Positions 8,824 through 18,050 of a stretch of 64,000 bases of DNA are shown here, in pieces. The position numbers and the translations under genes were made by a program. This stretch comes from Salicibibacter cibarius (lineage in GTDB: Bacteria > Bacillota > Bacilli > Bacillales > Marinococcaceae), in the NCBI RefSeq assembly GCF_016495725.1, contig NZ_CP054705.1:4216001-4280000 (forward strand), written 5' to 3'. Numbering within the stretch: position 1 is the first letter of the stretch; each line of letters starts with the position of its first letter. Under the pieces are notes generated by a model. That model worked only from the letters and a program-made list of their open reading frames with translations, did not search any database and was not told the DNA's origin.

Positions 8824-8968
8824 GACCTAACGCCTTTCTCGATCTTTAGTTAGGGCTTCATCCTTCTTTTTTGACGACCTAACGACCTTCACGGTCTACA
8901 GTTAGGTCTTCATCCTGCTCCTTTGACGACCTAACGCCATTCGCGAGCTTCCGTTAGGGCTTCATCAC
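8824..8968. repeat. 52-bp tandem hairpin array A
   Basis: Within the 324-bp gap upstream of secG, CCTAAC recurs at 8826, 8878 and 8930 and GTTAGG at 8849, 8901 and 8953. Both are spaced exactly 52 bp, giving three units, each able to form a CCTAAC/GTTAGG stem. GTTAGG is followed by GCTTCATC or TCTTCATC. The unit carries GGGCTTCATC-N10-GACGACC, the same spacing as GGGCTTCATC-N10-GGCGACC in array D. No gene is visible in the gap. Confidence 0.85.
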
Positions 8969-8997
8969 TTCCGCATATATAATCGGCACCCTTCCTA

Positions 8998-10089
8998 TCA
9001 CTTGATAAGATTGATGATTTCCGTTGCTAGTTCTTGCGCTTTTCGGTTAATGGGTTGAAAGTTCATCGCTTGCCCATAATATTTTTCCAATTCATCGTGG
9101 ACTTTTTTTGCTTCACGCAAATAATGTGTCCCTTGTTTCATCCAATTCTTGTAAGACGTGTCCGTTTCGCGGATCGCATCGGCCTTCTGCTCCTCGATAG
9201 ATGGATCCATACAACGCAAAAACATATCGACAACTTCGTCATTTTCCCGACTCGGCTTAAATGGATGCGGGTCCGTTCCATCCAAAATAGCTATTTGCAA
9301 CGCCGGAATGATCACCATATCTACGCTTTCCGGATCAAATGCACAATAATAATACTCAACGCCGTAAGCCTTATTTTCCGCATGTTTCCCGATTCTTTTC
9401 ATCATCGATGATTTTCCGCTACCGGCACGCCCCTTTAAGATGTATCGTTTGCTCACATCTTCCGTTAGATTACCATAAAAATGAACCGGCCCTTTAGGTG
9501 TGGCCGCGCCGAAGAACCGATGCTTGATTGCTGGGACCTGCTCGACTTCCCCGGTTTTGGAGAAAATTTCCCTAATCAGTTCCTCCGCCACTTGATCCGC
9601 TTTCTGAAAGTCCATGGCAGTTAAGTAAATAGCTTCTAAATCGTCGTGCACGTTCCGGGCCTCAGCAAATGCCGCATATGCTTTGGAAAAAGCATCCTTA
9701 TTTTTATCGGTCAATGCCACGATATCTTCTCTGTGTTCCTCCAATTTGGTATCGTCTCGAAAATCGCCCAAATGAACGATATCATCAATCACACCCGGAT
9801 ACTTGGGATCCATCATGTGCGGTGCTGTTCCATCTACGATCCCAACCTTTAAGGAAGGAATGATCACACCGTCAAGCGAGCCATTGTCGGATGAACAATG
9901 AAGAAATTCAATCGATTCGCCTTTTTCTGCCACAGCGTTGCCGACATGTCTGATTAGCGTCGACTTGCCCGTTCCCGGTCCGCCTTTTAATATATAAAGT
10001 TGTTCGAGCCCTTGCACCGCTTCTTCATAAAGCGAATAAAAGCCGAGGCTGGAGTTGCTGCCGGCATAGTAATTTTTAATGTTACCCAT
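8998..10089 (-). CDS. Twin P-loop ATPase of unknown role (PRK06851-type)
   Basis: A 363-residue cytosolic protein made of two homologous halves. Half one has Walker A GGPGTGKST (about residue 36) and IIPSLKVGIVDGTAPHMMD. Half two has GRAGSGKSS (about 215) and IIPALQIAILDGTDPHPF. Each half also has a cysteine-containing strand (HCSSDNGSLDGV and YCAFDPESVDMV) and a C-terminal coiled-coil-like helix with VHDDLE or VHDELE followed by AMDFQ or AMNFQ. It therefore looks like an internal tandem duplication of an ATPase domain. It is monocistronic, between the eno terminator and secG. I recall such proteins annotated only as hypothetical ATPases; no function is assigned. Confidence 0.8.
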   Translation of the reverse strand: MGNIKNYYAGSNSSLGFYSLYEEAVQGLEQLYILKGGPGTGKSTLIRHVGNAVAEKGESIEFLHCSSDNGSLDGVIIPSLKVGIVDGTAPHMMDPKYPGVIDDIVHLGDFRDDTKLEEHREDIVALTDKNKDAFSKAYAAFAEARNVHDDLEAIYLTAMDFQKADQVAEELIREIFSKTGEVEQVPAIKHRFFGAATPKGPVHFYGNLTEDVSKRYILKGRAGSGKSSMMKRIGKHAENKAYGVEYYYCAFDPESVDMVIIPALQIAILDGTDPHPFKPSRENDEVVDMFLRCMDPSIEEQKADAIRETDTSYKNWMKQGTHYLREAKKVHDELEKYYGQAMNFQPINRKAQELATEIINLIK

Positions 10090-10199
10090 CGTGCTCCCCC
10101 GTTCCGTTATAAGGCATGGATCTATTGATTAGCCTATGCGGAGGGAGGTGTTTTCGTTACAACACCGCCGACTGTCATGAGATGAAAGGCGTTGCTTGA

Positions 10200-10376
10200 A
10201 ATCCCCTAAACCCGATTTTGTCCCACATGCAGAAGGAAAACGGTTCCCTACGGTACAATAAACCAAATTTTGTCCCACTTACGGAAAGATAATAACTCCT
10301 AATGGTACAATAAACTCGTTTTTGTACCACTTGCGAGTGGAAGACGGCTCTCAATGGTACGATAAACCTGTGCCGG
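10200..10376. repeat. 52-bp tandem hairpin array C
   Basis: Upstream of the ATPase gene, TAAAC recurs at 10207, 10259, 10311 and 10363, GTCCCAC/GTACCAC at 10220, 10272 and 10324, and GGTAC at 10252, 10304 and 10356. All are spaced exactly 52 bp. Within units GGTACAA can pair with TTGTACC or TTGTCCC around an eleven-base loop. The sequence is unrelated to array A, but the register is the same. Confidence 0.85.
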
Positions 10377-10392
10377 GTCCGCGCAAACCAAA

Positions 10393-10422
10393 GATGCCCA
10401 AAGGATCTCCCCTTTAGGCACC
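10393..10422 (-). terminator. Terminator of the glycolytic operon (after eno)
   Basis: Twelve-base arms (10393-10404 and 10411-10422) with wobble pairs start a few bases beyond the eno stop and are followed by TTTGGTTTG on the minus strand. Confidence 0.75.
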
Positions 10423-10428
10423 TCTATT

Positions 10429-11718
<1,290 letters not shown>

Positions 11719-13269
11719 TCATCCTTTCTCAGCCTTTATTATTAAATTCCGTCCTGTCATTTCGGGAGGTTGGGCAATGCCCATCATCGCGAGCAATGTC
11801 GGCGCCAAATCGGCGAGAATGCCATCGCTTCGTAATTCCATGCCCGCTTTTGTGACGATGACCGGCACCGGATTTATCGTATGTGTTGTCATCGCGGCTC
11901 CGTTTGCTTCCGTCACTTCATCGGCGTTGCCATGATCTGCCGTTACAATTGCGGCACCGCCTTTTTCGTGAATAGCGTCCACAATTCGCCCCAAATGCTT
12001 ATCCACAGCTTCTACCGCGGCAATGGTTGGTTCCAATTTTCCGGAATGCCCGACCATATCGGGGTTGGCAAAATTAAGGACAATCGCATCATGCAAATCG
12101 TTTTCAATCGCGTCCAATAACGCTTTTGTTACCTGCGTCGCACTCATTTCCGGTTGCAAATCATACGTGGCGACTTTCGGAGAGTCAATTAGGATTCTTT
12201 CTTCTCCATCAAAGACTGTATCCATGCCGCCATTCAAGAAAAACGTAACATGGGGATACTTTTCGGTTTCCGCGATGCGCAGTTGCGAATAACCGGCGTT
12301 GGAAATAGTTTCCCCGAGCGTGTTCGGGAGTTGCAACGCTTCAAAAGCAACATCGGCGGTAAATGTATCATGATAGTGCGTCATCGTCACATCATAAAGG
12401 GTGCGCGGTTGCTTCTCGCCTCTGTCAAAAGGAGTGAACGTTTCCGCAACTAATGCTTCCGTCAGTTGAATGACACGGTCCGGCCTAAAGTTAAAACAAA
12501 TGACGGCATCCTCATCGGAAATGGTTGCGACGGGGCTTTCGTCTGCCGCTTGCACAACGGTCGGTTCCACAAATTCATCATAAATCCCTCGTTCGTATGA
12601 GCGGTCAACGGCTGCCAACGGATCGGTTGTTTTGTTTCCTTGTCCGTAAACAAGGACATCGTATGATTTTCGGATCCGTTCCCAACGCCGGTCACGATCC
12701 ATTGCATAGTACCGCCCGTGCACGCTTGCCAGTCGGCCGACACCTATGTCATCCATTTCTGTTTGCAGTTGTGCAATGTAGGTTTTCGCACTTTGCTGGT
12801 CCACATCTCTGCCATCCAGAAACGCGTGGACGAACACGTTGGATATGCCTTCTTCTTTCGCGAGCTTCAGGAGAGCAATAACGTGATCAATGTGGCTATG
12901 AACCCCGCCGTCCGACAATAAACCATACAGATGAAGGGAACTGTTCTTTTTCTTCACATGGTTTATAGCGTTATGAAATGCTTCATTTTCAAAAAAAGTT
13001 CCGGCTTGAATGCCTTTGTTAATCAATGAAAGATTCTGATACACAATGCGGCCGGCGCCAATATTCATATGGCCGACTTCGGAATTCCCCATTTGACCGG
13101 CCGGAAGGCCTACCCTTTCGCCTGAAGCCGCAAGGGTCGCGTGGGGATACGCATGCCATAAATGGTCAAAATTAGGAGTCCGGGCTTGCCCTACAGCATT
13201 GCCATATGTTTCATCCCGAAGGGCAAAGCCGTCAAGGATGATTAAAGCGTGCGGAGCTTGCTTTCTCAT
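11719..13269 (-). CDS. gpmI: 2,3-bisphosphoglycerate-independent phosphoglycerate mutase
   Basis: Mn2+-dependent iPGM, 516 residues, interconverting 3- and 2-phosphoglycerate. The phosphatase-like domain starts with [18 protein letters not shown], and the phospho-accepting Ser is in [14 protein letters not shown] (about residue 62). Metal-binding residues occur later in [12 protein letters not shown] and [10 protein letters not shown]. The phosphotransferase domain lies between. Its ATG overlaps the tpiA stop by four bases (ATGA), indicating translational coupling. The Mn enzyme of Bacillus is pH sensitive; nothing here suggests a change. Confidence 0.98.
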   Translation of the reverse strand: MRKQAPHALIILDGFALRDETYGNAVGQARTPNFDHLWHAYPHATLAASGERVGLPAGQMGNSEVGHMNIGAGRIVYQNLSLINKGIQAGTFFENEAFHNAINHVKKKNSSLHLYGLLSDGGVHSHIDHVIALLKLAKEEGISNVFVHAFLDGRDVDQQSAKTYIAQLQTEMDDIGVGRLASVHGRYYAMDRDRRWERIRKSYDVLVYGQGNKTTDPLAAVDRSYERGIYDEFVEPTVVQAADESPVATISDEDAVICFNFRPDRVIQLTEALVAETFTPFDRGEKQPRTLYDVTMTHYHDTFTADVAFEALQLPNTLGETISNAGYSQLRIAETEKYPHVTFFLNGGMDTVFDGEERILIDSPKVATYDLQPEMSATQVTKALLDAIENDLHDAIVLNFANPDMVGHSGKLEPTIAAVEAVDKHLGRIVDAIHEKGGAAIVTADHGNADEVTEANGAAMTTHTINPVPVIVTKAGMELRSDGILADLAPTLLAMMGIAQPPEMTGRNLIIKAEKG

Positions 13270-14021
13270 TGGGCAGCCTCCAATAGCGAGAGGAATGAAT
13301 CCACCTTGATACTGGCACCGCCCACGAGCGCCCCATCAATATCTTCATCCGCCAAGTATTCCGCGATATTTTCCGGTTTGACACTGCCCCCATATTGAAT
13401 GCGGGTGGCTTCTGCCGCTGAGTGACCGTATTGGTCACGAATGTATGCACGAATGGTTCTCGCCATTTCTCCGGCCTCCTCGGGATTTGAGGATTTTCCG
13501 GTGCCGATCGCCCAAACAGGTTCATATGCAAAGACGCATCCTTTCACCTGCTCGGCTTCCACTCCCTGCAATGCTTGCTCCAGTTGCTTACGCACGACTT
13601 CATCTGCGCGGCTCGCTTCCCGTTCTTCCAATTTTTCGCCGATACATACAATCGGGGTCATACCATGTGCCAAGGCTGCATGAAGCTTTCGATTCACCCG
13701 TTCATCGGTGTCATTGAACATTTCGCGCCGTTCGGAATGGCCGATAATAACAAGGTCAATACCGATCGATGTTAACGTCGGGGCGCTGATTTCACCGGTG
13801 AAAGCGCCATGGTCCTCTTCATGCATGTTCTGTGCACCGATCCTTAAATCGGTTTCCTTAGCTTTTTCCGTCATTCCTTTCAACGATAACGCTTGCGCGC
13901 AAACCGCGCTTTCCACTTCTTCGTTTGAAGGGACGCGATCCTTGACGGCATCGACAAACGCCAGCGCTTCCTTATCGGTTACGTTCATTTTCCAATTTCC
14001 CGCGATAAATGGTGTCCGCAT
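13266..14021 (-). CDS. tpiA: Triosephosphate isomerase
   Basis: Interconverts dihydroxyacetone phosphate and glyceraldehyde-3-phosphate. The TIM barrel of 251 residues has [12 protein letters not shown] (Asn/Lys), IIGHSERR (catalytic His about 95), [17 protein letters not shown] (catalytic Glu and loop 6) and YGGSVKPEN plus VGGASI (phosphate site). I choose ATG 14021 because AGAGGTG lies six bases upstream. Two earlier in-frame ATGs fall in or next to that site. It lies 15 bp after pgk and overlaps gpmI. Confidence 0.98.
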   Translation of the reverse strand: MRTPFIAGNWKMNVTDKEALAFVDAVKDRVPSNEEVESAVCAQALSLKGMTEKAKETDLRIGAQNMHEEDHGAFTGEISAPTLTSIGIDLVIIGHSERREMFNDTDERVNRKLHAALAHGMTPIVCIGEKLEEREASRADEVVRKQLEQALQGVEAEQVKGCVFAYEPVWAIGTGKSSNPEEAGEMARTIRAYIRDQYGHSAAEATRIQYGGSVKPENIAEYLADEDIDGALVGGASIKVDSFLSLLEAAQ

Positions 14022-14036
14022 GAGCATCACCTCTTA

Positions 14037-15224
14037 TTATTCTGTTTGATCGTCAATCGCCGCAATTCCGGGCAACGCTTTCCCTTCCATAAATTCCAGT
14101 GACGCGCCGCCTCCCGTGGAGATATGGCTCATTTCCGCCGCGAAACCGAACTGTTCTACGGCTGCCGCAGAGTCTCCCCCGCCGATAATCGTAAAACCGG
14201 CAGTGTTTGCCAATGCCCCGGCCACTTCTTTCGTTCCTTCGGCAAATGGCGCCATTTCAAAAACACCCATGGGACCGTTCCATATGACGAGGGAAGACGC
14301 TAGTATTTCCTCTTTATAGGCTCTCACGGTTTTCGGACCGATATCAAGGGCTTGCCAATCGGCAGGAATGCCATCGATATCCACGATTTCGGTCGTTGCA
14401 TCTTCCTTAAAATCATCGGCAACGGTTGCATCAATCGGGAGAAGTAATTTCACACGATTACGCGCGGCTTTTTCCATAAATTTTTCAGCCAATGCGATTT
14501 TATCTTCTTCGAGCAAGGATTGCCCGATTTCATACCCTTGCGCTTTCACAAATGTGTAAGCTAAGCCACCGCCGAGCAACAGAGTATCGACTTTATCAAG
14601 AAGATGATCGATAACCTCAATTTTGTCTTTCACTTTCGCGCCGCCGATAATGGCGGTAAATGGACGATCGGGATCGTTCAAAGCCGATCCGAGAACGTCG
14701 AGTTCTTTCTCAAGCAAAAAACCGGCCGCAGAAGGCAGATGGCGGGCGATGCCTTCGGTAGAAGCGTGAGCACGGTGGGCTGCGCCAAATGCATCGTTTA
14801 CGTATACGTCGGCAAGCGCTGCCATTTGTGCGGCTAGTTCAGCGTCATTTTTTTCTTCCCCTGCCTCAAACCGCACATTTTCCAATAACAGAATGTCCCC
14901 GGAAGCTAGTTGATCAAACGTTTGTTTAACGCTTGCGCCGACGACTTCATTAACCTTGTGAACCTTGATTTCCAACAGTTCTTCCAACCTGCGGGCAACC
15001 GGGTCCAAACGCAACTCCTCTGCGACTTCTCCTTTCGGCCGCCCCAAATGGCTCGCGAGGATGACTTTCGCTCCTTTTTCCCGCAAAAACCGAATCGTAG
15101 GCAAGGCTGCACGAATGCGCGTATCGTCGCTTACCTTTCCGTCTTGCAAAGGAACGTTGAAATCAACCCGGCAAAATACGGTTTTTCCGGTGACTTCGAG
15201 GTCATGAATGGTTCTTTTCTTCAC
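14037..15224 (-). CDS. pgk: Phosphoglycerate kinase
   Basis: Transfers phosphate from 1,3-bisphosphoglycerate to ADP. The 395-residue product is of standard length. It has the substrate motif [15 protein letters not shown], the basic-patch segment [11 protein letters not shown], hinge sequences, [16 protein letters not shown] and the nucleotide loop [15 protein letters not shown], closing with [11 protein letters not shown]. It follows gapA by 90 bp, with a strong hairpin in the gap that may reduce read-through. Confidence 0.98.
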   Translation of the reverse strand: MKKRTIHDLEVTGKTVFCRVDFNVPLQDGKVSDDTRIRAALPTIRFLREKGAKVILASHLGRPKGEVAEELRLDPVARRLEELLEIKVHKVNEVVGASVKQTFDQLASGDILLLENVRFEAGEEKNDAELAAQMAALADVYVNDAFGAAHRAHASTEGIARHLPSAAGFLLEKELDVLGSALNDPDRPFTAIIGGAKVKDKIEVIDHLLDKVDTLLLGGGLAYTFVKAQGYEIGQSLLEEDKIALAEKFMEKAARNRVKLLLPIDATVADDFKEDATTEIVDIDGIPADWQALDIGPKTVRAYKEEILASSLVIWNGPMGVFEMAPFAEGTKEVAGALANTAGFTIIGGGDSAAAVEQFGFAAEMSHISTGGGASLEFMEGKALPGIAAIDDQTE

Positions 15225-15263
15225 GTTAGGCCCCTTCCTCTCTTATGTATGGTGGAAAGAGAA

Positions 15264-15298
15264 AAGCGGGAGCAAAACACACGTGTTCTGTCCCCGTT
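15264..15298 (-). terminator. Hairpin between gapA and pgk (attenuator, terminator or processing site)
   Basis: A long imperfect stem (15264-15280 with 15283-15298), GC-rich at the base and with a two-base loop, is followed on the minus strand by TTCTC. It lies between two co-directional operon genes. It probably sets a higher level of gapA than of pgk and later genes, by partial termination or by stabilising a processed 3' end. Confidence 0.6.
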
Positions 15299-15314
15299 TT
15301 TCTTCTTCTGCCTA

Positions 15315-16322
15315 TTATAACCCTTTTTGTGCCATATGCGCGACCAAATCTACGACACGGCTGGAATATCCGAATTCATTATCATACCAGGCAACGACTT
15401 TGACCATGTTTCCTTCCATCGTTAACGTTGACTGGGCATCTATCGTGGCGGAATGATCGTTGCCGTTATAGTCACTGGAAACGAGCGGTTCTTCACTATA
15501 GCCGATAATGCCTTTCATCGTCGTTTCCGCTAATTTTTTCATTGAAGCGTTCACTTCATCAGCTGTCACATCGCGGTCCAATTCCGCGACAAAATCAACA
15601 AGAGACACGTTTGGCGTCGGAACACGAATCGCGTTCCCGTTCAGTCGCCCTTCCAGTTCAGGGAGGACGAGAGCGACAGCTTTGGCGGCTCCGGTTGAAG
15701 TTGGAATGATGTTCTCGCCGGCAGCCCGCGCGCGACGATAATCTTTATGCGGCAAATCCAAGATTTGCTGGTCATTTGTATACGAATGAACGGTAGTCAT
15801 AAAACCTCGGCGAACCCCAAATTCATCATTTAAGGCTTTCGCGAGTGGCGCGAGGCAATTCGTCGTGCATGAAGCATTCGAGACAACGTCGTGATCCTCA
15901 GGGGAATAATCGTCGTCATTAACCCCCATAGCAAACGTTTGGTCTACATTTTTACCCGGAGCCGAGACGAGAACTTTTTTCGCGCCTCCTTCCAGGTGTT
16001 TTGCCGCATCGTCACGTTCGGTAAAACGGCCTGTCGATTCCACGACGATTTCAACGCCGTGCTCGTTCCAGCCGATGTTTGCCGGGTCTTTTTCAGATGA
16101 TACATGAATTTTTTTCCCTGAAATAATAAGGTCATCCCCGTCAACATTCACCTCTTCCGGAAGTGTTCCATGCACGGTGTCATACTTTAGCAAATGGGCA
16201 AGCATGTCCGCGTCTGTCAGGTCATTGATGGCAACGACTTCAACGTCGTTATTTTCCATCGCTGCCCGAAACACCAAACGTCCGATTCTGCCAAATCCAT
16301 TGATTCCTACTTTTGTTGTCAC
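15315..16322 (-). CDS. gapA: Glyceraldehyde-3-phosphate dehydrogenase, glycolytic NAD type
   Basis: Oxidises glyceraldehyde-3-phosphate to 1,3-bisphosphoglycerate with NAD+. 335 residues. The Rossmann start is VGINGFGRIGRLVFRAA, and Asp in VAINDLTDADMLAHLL fits NAD rather than NADP use. The catalytic Cys is in SNASCTTNCLAP (about 152) and the anion sites are in SYTNDQQILD and TSTGAAKAV. The C-terminus has AWYDNEFGYSSRVVD. It directly follows cggR (21 bp) under the CggR promoter, so it is the glycolytic GapA, not the gluconeogenic GapB. Confidence 0.98.
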   Translation of the reverse strand: MTTKVGINGFGRIGRLVFRAAMENNDVEVVAINDLTDADMLAHLLKYDTVHGTLPEEVNVDGDDLIISGKKIHVSSEKDPANIGWNEHGVEIVVESTGRFTERDDAAKHLEGGAKKVLVSAPGKNVDQTFAMGVNDDDYSPEDHDVVSNASCTTNCLAPLAKALNDEFGVRRGFMTTVHSYTNDQQILDLPHKDYRRARAAGENIIPTSTGAAKAVALVLPELEGRLNGNAIRVPTPNVSLVDFVAELDRDVTADEVNASMKKLAETTMKGIIGYSEEPLVSSDYNGNDHSATIDAQSTLTMEGNMVKVVAWYDNEFGYSSRVVDLVAHMAQKGL

Positions 16323-16343
16323 TATAAATTCCTCCTTAACAAA

Positions 16344-17378
16344 TTAAAAATTAAAGGCTTTAATGGCCTCGGCCGCACCTTCGTCGGTGATCAGCAAATC
16401 ACTTGGGCGGTACGTCATGTAGGCGATAATCGCTTTAGCTTTTGACGCCCCGCCGGCCATGGTGATGACCTTTTGCCTTTCCCCAAGCTCATCAAGTTGC
16501 AAGCCGACTGTTTTTTCCTTTTGAACAACGTTTCCATTTCCATCAAAATAGTAACCGAAGCTTTCAGCGACAGCGTTTAACGTTTTTAAGCGATCAAGTT
16601 TTTTTTCATCCGCATTTCTTCTCGTAGCCATCGTACGGGCATCGCCTACACTATGGATAACCATGCGCGGGGAACGGATCAGGCTCAGCAGTTCTTGAAT
16701 CCCAGGTTCTTGCGTTAGCGATTCATAAGCGAGGTCGCTTAACTGATCGGGCACATGCAATAATCGGTACCGGGCATTGGCACTTCTCGCCAACGCCGCG
16801 CAAATCGTGTTCGATTGCAAATCAACATTTTCCCCAAGGCCTCCGCGAGCGGGAACAAATGTAACCTGTTGCAAGTTGGGATGAGGAGAAACGGATTCCG
16901 CCAACGTCGCGAGCGTCGTCCCGCCTGCCACGGCAACGACATCGTCGGGGCGGAGGGTTTGAATCATCTCGCTGACACAGGCACGACTCATTTCTTTTTT
17001 CACCCATGGTTGGCCATCGCTGTCGCCGCTCGTCACAATCACGTGCGGAATGTGAAGGAATTGCTGTAAATCAGCTTCCAACCGCGAGCGTCCGGAAATG
17101 TTTTGCATGCTCGGTCCCAACTCATCAAGCAACGTACGCCCCTCCTCCGTCAAATCCATCCCTCCGGATTTCACTTCCAAAAGGTTTTGTTCCTTGAAAA
17201 GTTCCACCTCGCTACGAAGGACACGTTCCGATATTTGTAATGCTGCAGCAATCGTTCGCCTGCCAACCGGAGCACTTACACGGATAAATCGCAGAATATC
17301 AAAACGACGATTTAAATTTTCCAAAATGTCCGGCTGTAGTTTCTTTTGCCATTTTAGAAGATCAAGCACGGAGAACAT
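16344..17378 (-). CDS. cggR: Central glycolytic genes repressor CggR
   Basis: A SorC-family repressor that binds fructose-1,6-bisphosphate and controls its own operon. 344 residues. The N-terminal winged HTH is NRRFDILRFIRVSAPVGRR, then TIAAALQISERVLRSEVELF. The C-terminal sugar-phosphate domain has VAVAGGTTLATLAE, FVPARGGLGENVDLQSNTI and ITMAGGASKAKAIIAY. I start at ATG 17378 (MFSVLDLLKWQKKLQPD), which matches the family N-terminus. A longer frame beginning with TTG runs through the operator and is unlikely. It is the first gene of the glycolytic operon. Confidence 0.95.
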   Translation of the reverse strand: MFSVLDLLKWQKKLQPDILENLNRRFDILRFIRVSAPVGRRTIAAALQISERVLRSEVELFKEQNLLEVKSGGMDLTEEGRTLLDELGPSMQNISGRSRLEADLQQFLHIPHVIVTSGDSDGQPWVKKEMSRACVSEMIQTLRPDDVVAVAGGTTLATLAESVSPHPNLQQVTFVPARGGLGENVDLQSNTICAALARSANARYRLLHVPDQLSDLAYESLTQEPGIQELLSLIRSPRMVIHSVGDARTMATRRNADEKKLDRLKTLNAVAESFGYYFDGNGNVVQKEKTVGLQLDELGERQKVITMAGGASKAKAIIAYMTYRPSDLLITDEGAAEAIKAFNF

Positions 17379-17391
17379 CACTTCTTTTTTA

Positions 17392-17431
17392 CCGGGAACA
17401 ATTTCGTCCCTGCGAGTCAATTTCGTTCCCG
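17392..17431 (-). promoter_or_regulatory. CggR operator (two direct half-site repeats)
   Basis: Downstream of the promoter and before the cggR ATG, the minus strand reads GGGAACGAAATTGACTCG followed by GGGACGAAATTGTTCCC. Two GGGA(A)CGAAATTG blocks are repeated about 22 bp apart. Position and tandem architecture match the B. subtilis CggR operator, where the bound repressor acts as a roadblock to transcription. Confidence 0.8.
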
Positions 17432-17446
17432 ATGTAGGTTAACTCT

Positions 17447-17475
17447 ATTATAGATCATTCTCCTTTTGCTTGCAA
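17447..17475 (-). promoter_or_regulatory. Sigma-A promoter of the cggR-gapA-eno operon
   Basis: On the minus strand, -35 TTGCAA (17475-17470), a 17-bp spacer and -10 TATAAT (17452-17447). The CggR operator begins about 15 bp downstream of the -10. Confidence 0.85.
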
Positions 17476-17537
17476 TGTTAATGTAACCTTTAAAAGAAAC
17501 CCACATGTTTTCGGGGAACAGCGAGACTTTTAAACGC

Positions 17538-17790
17538 GGGCATTGAATAATGCTTTATCGCGATAGTATCGTTTATTTTTAGACCCGGTGGGGATTCATG
17601 ATCGGTGTATGACGACCCAATTGTTTTCCAGCTGATGGTTTCGGGCTTCATCAGCGCTTTATGGCGACCGATTTAGTTCGCTCCTGCTGATTTCGGGCTC
17701 CATGGACGTTTCATGGTGACCCAATCGGTTCACATCTGCTGGTTCCGGGCTTCATGAGCGTTTCATGGCGACTTAGCGGTTGCTTCACGC
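17538..17790. repeat. 52-bp tandem hairpin array D
   Basis: Five units in the 670-bp gap between rpoN and cggR. ATGGCGA or its variants begin at 17557, 17609, 17661, 17713 and 17765. GGGCTTCAT or its variants begin at 17591, 17643, 17695 and 17747. All are exactly 52 bp apart. GGGCTTCATGA-type left arms face TTCATGGCGACC-type right arms. It abuts array B. There is no open frame of interest. Confidence 0.87.
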
Positions 17791-17796
17791 CGCATG

Positions 17797-17998
17797 TTCG
17801 AACATTTCGGCAGATGGAAATGCTTATATTGCCTGAACCTGCCCCTAGTTCGGACAATATTGCCGGATTCTATTACAAAAATGTCCAAACTCCCCTTTGA
17901 TTCGGACACTTTTTAGGAACCAAGCGCTCTTAGTGTCCGAACTGCCCCCTACTTCGGACACTTTTGAAGAATTGAACGCACATAATGTCCGAACACCA
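17797..17998. repeat. 52-bp tandem hairpin array B
   Basis: TTCGGACA (first copy TTCGAACA) begins at 17797, 17849, 17901 and 17953. Its partner TGTCCGAA or variants begins at 17830, 17882, 17934 and 17986. Both series are exactly 52 bp apart. AGTGTCCGAA pairs perfectly with TTCGGACACT. It starts where array D ends and stops about 25 bp before the rpoN terminator. Confidence 0.87.
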
Positions 17999-18022
17999 CC
18001 CCCCATTCCCCACCCCACTCAC

Positions 18023-18050
18023 CAAAAAAACCGCCCGGCCACGGGCGGTT
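18023..18050 (-). terminator. Terminator of rpoN
   Basis: Nine-base arms AACCGCCCG and CGGGCGGTT with a four-base loop and an eight-T run on the minus strand; the arm overlaps the last base of the rpoN stop. Confidence 0.92.

Noticed and set aside
17538-17998. CRISPR-like array (regular 52-bp repeats)
   Set aside because: The sequence between the stems is also conserved from unit to unit, so there are no unique spacers. Repeats are imperfect and there are no cas genes in the window.
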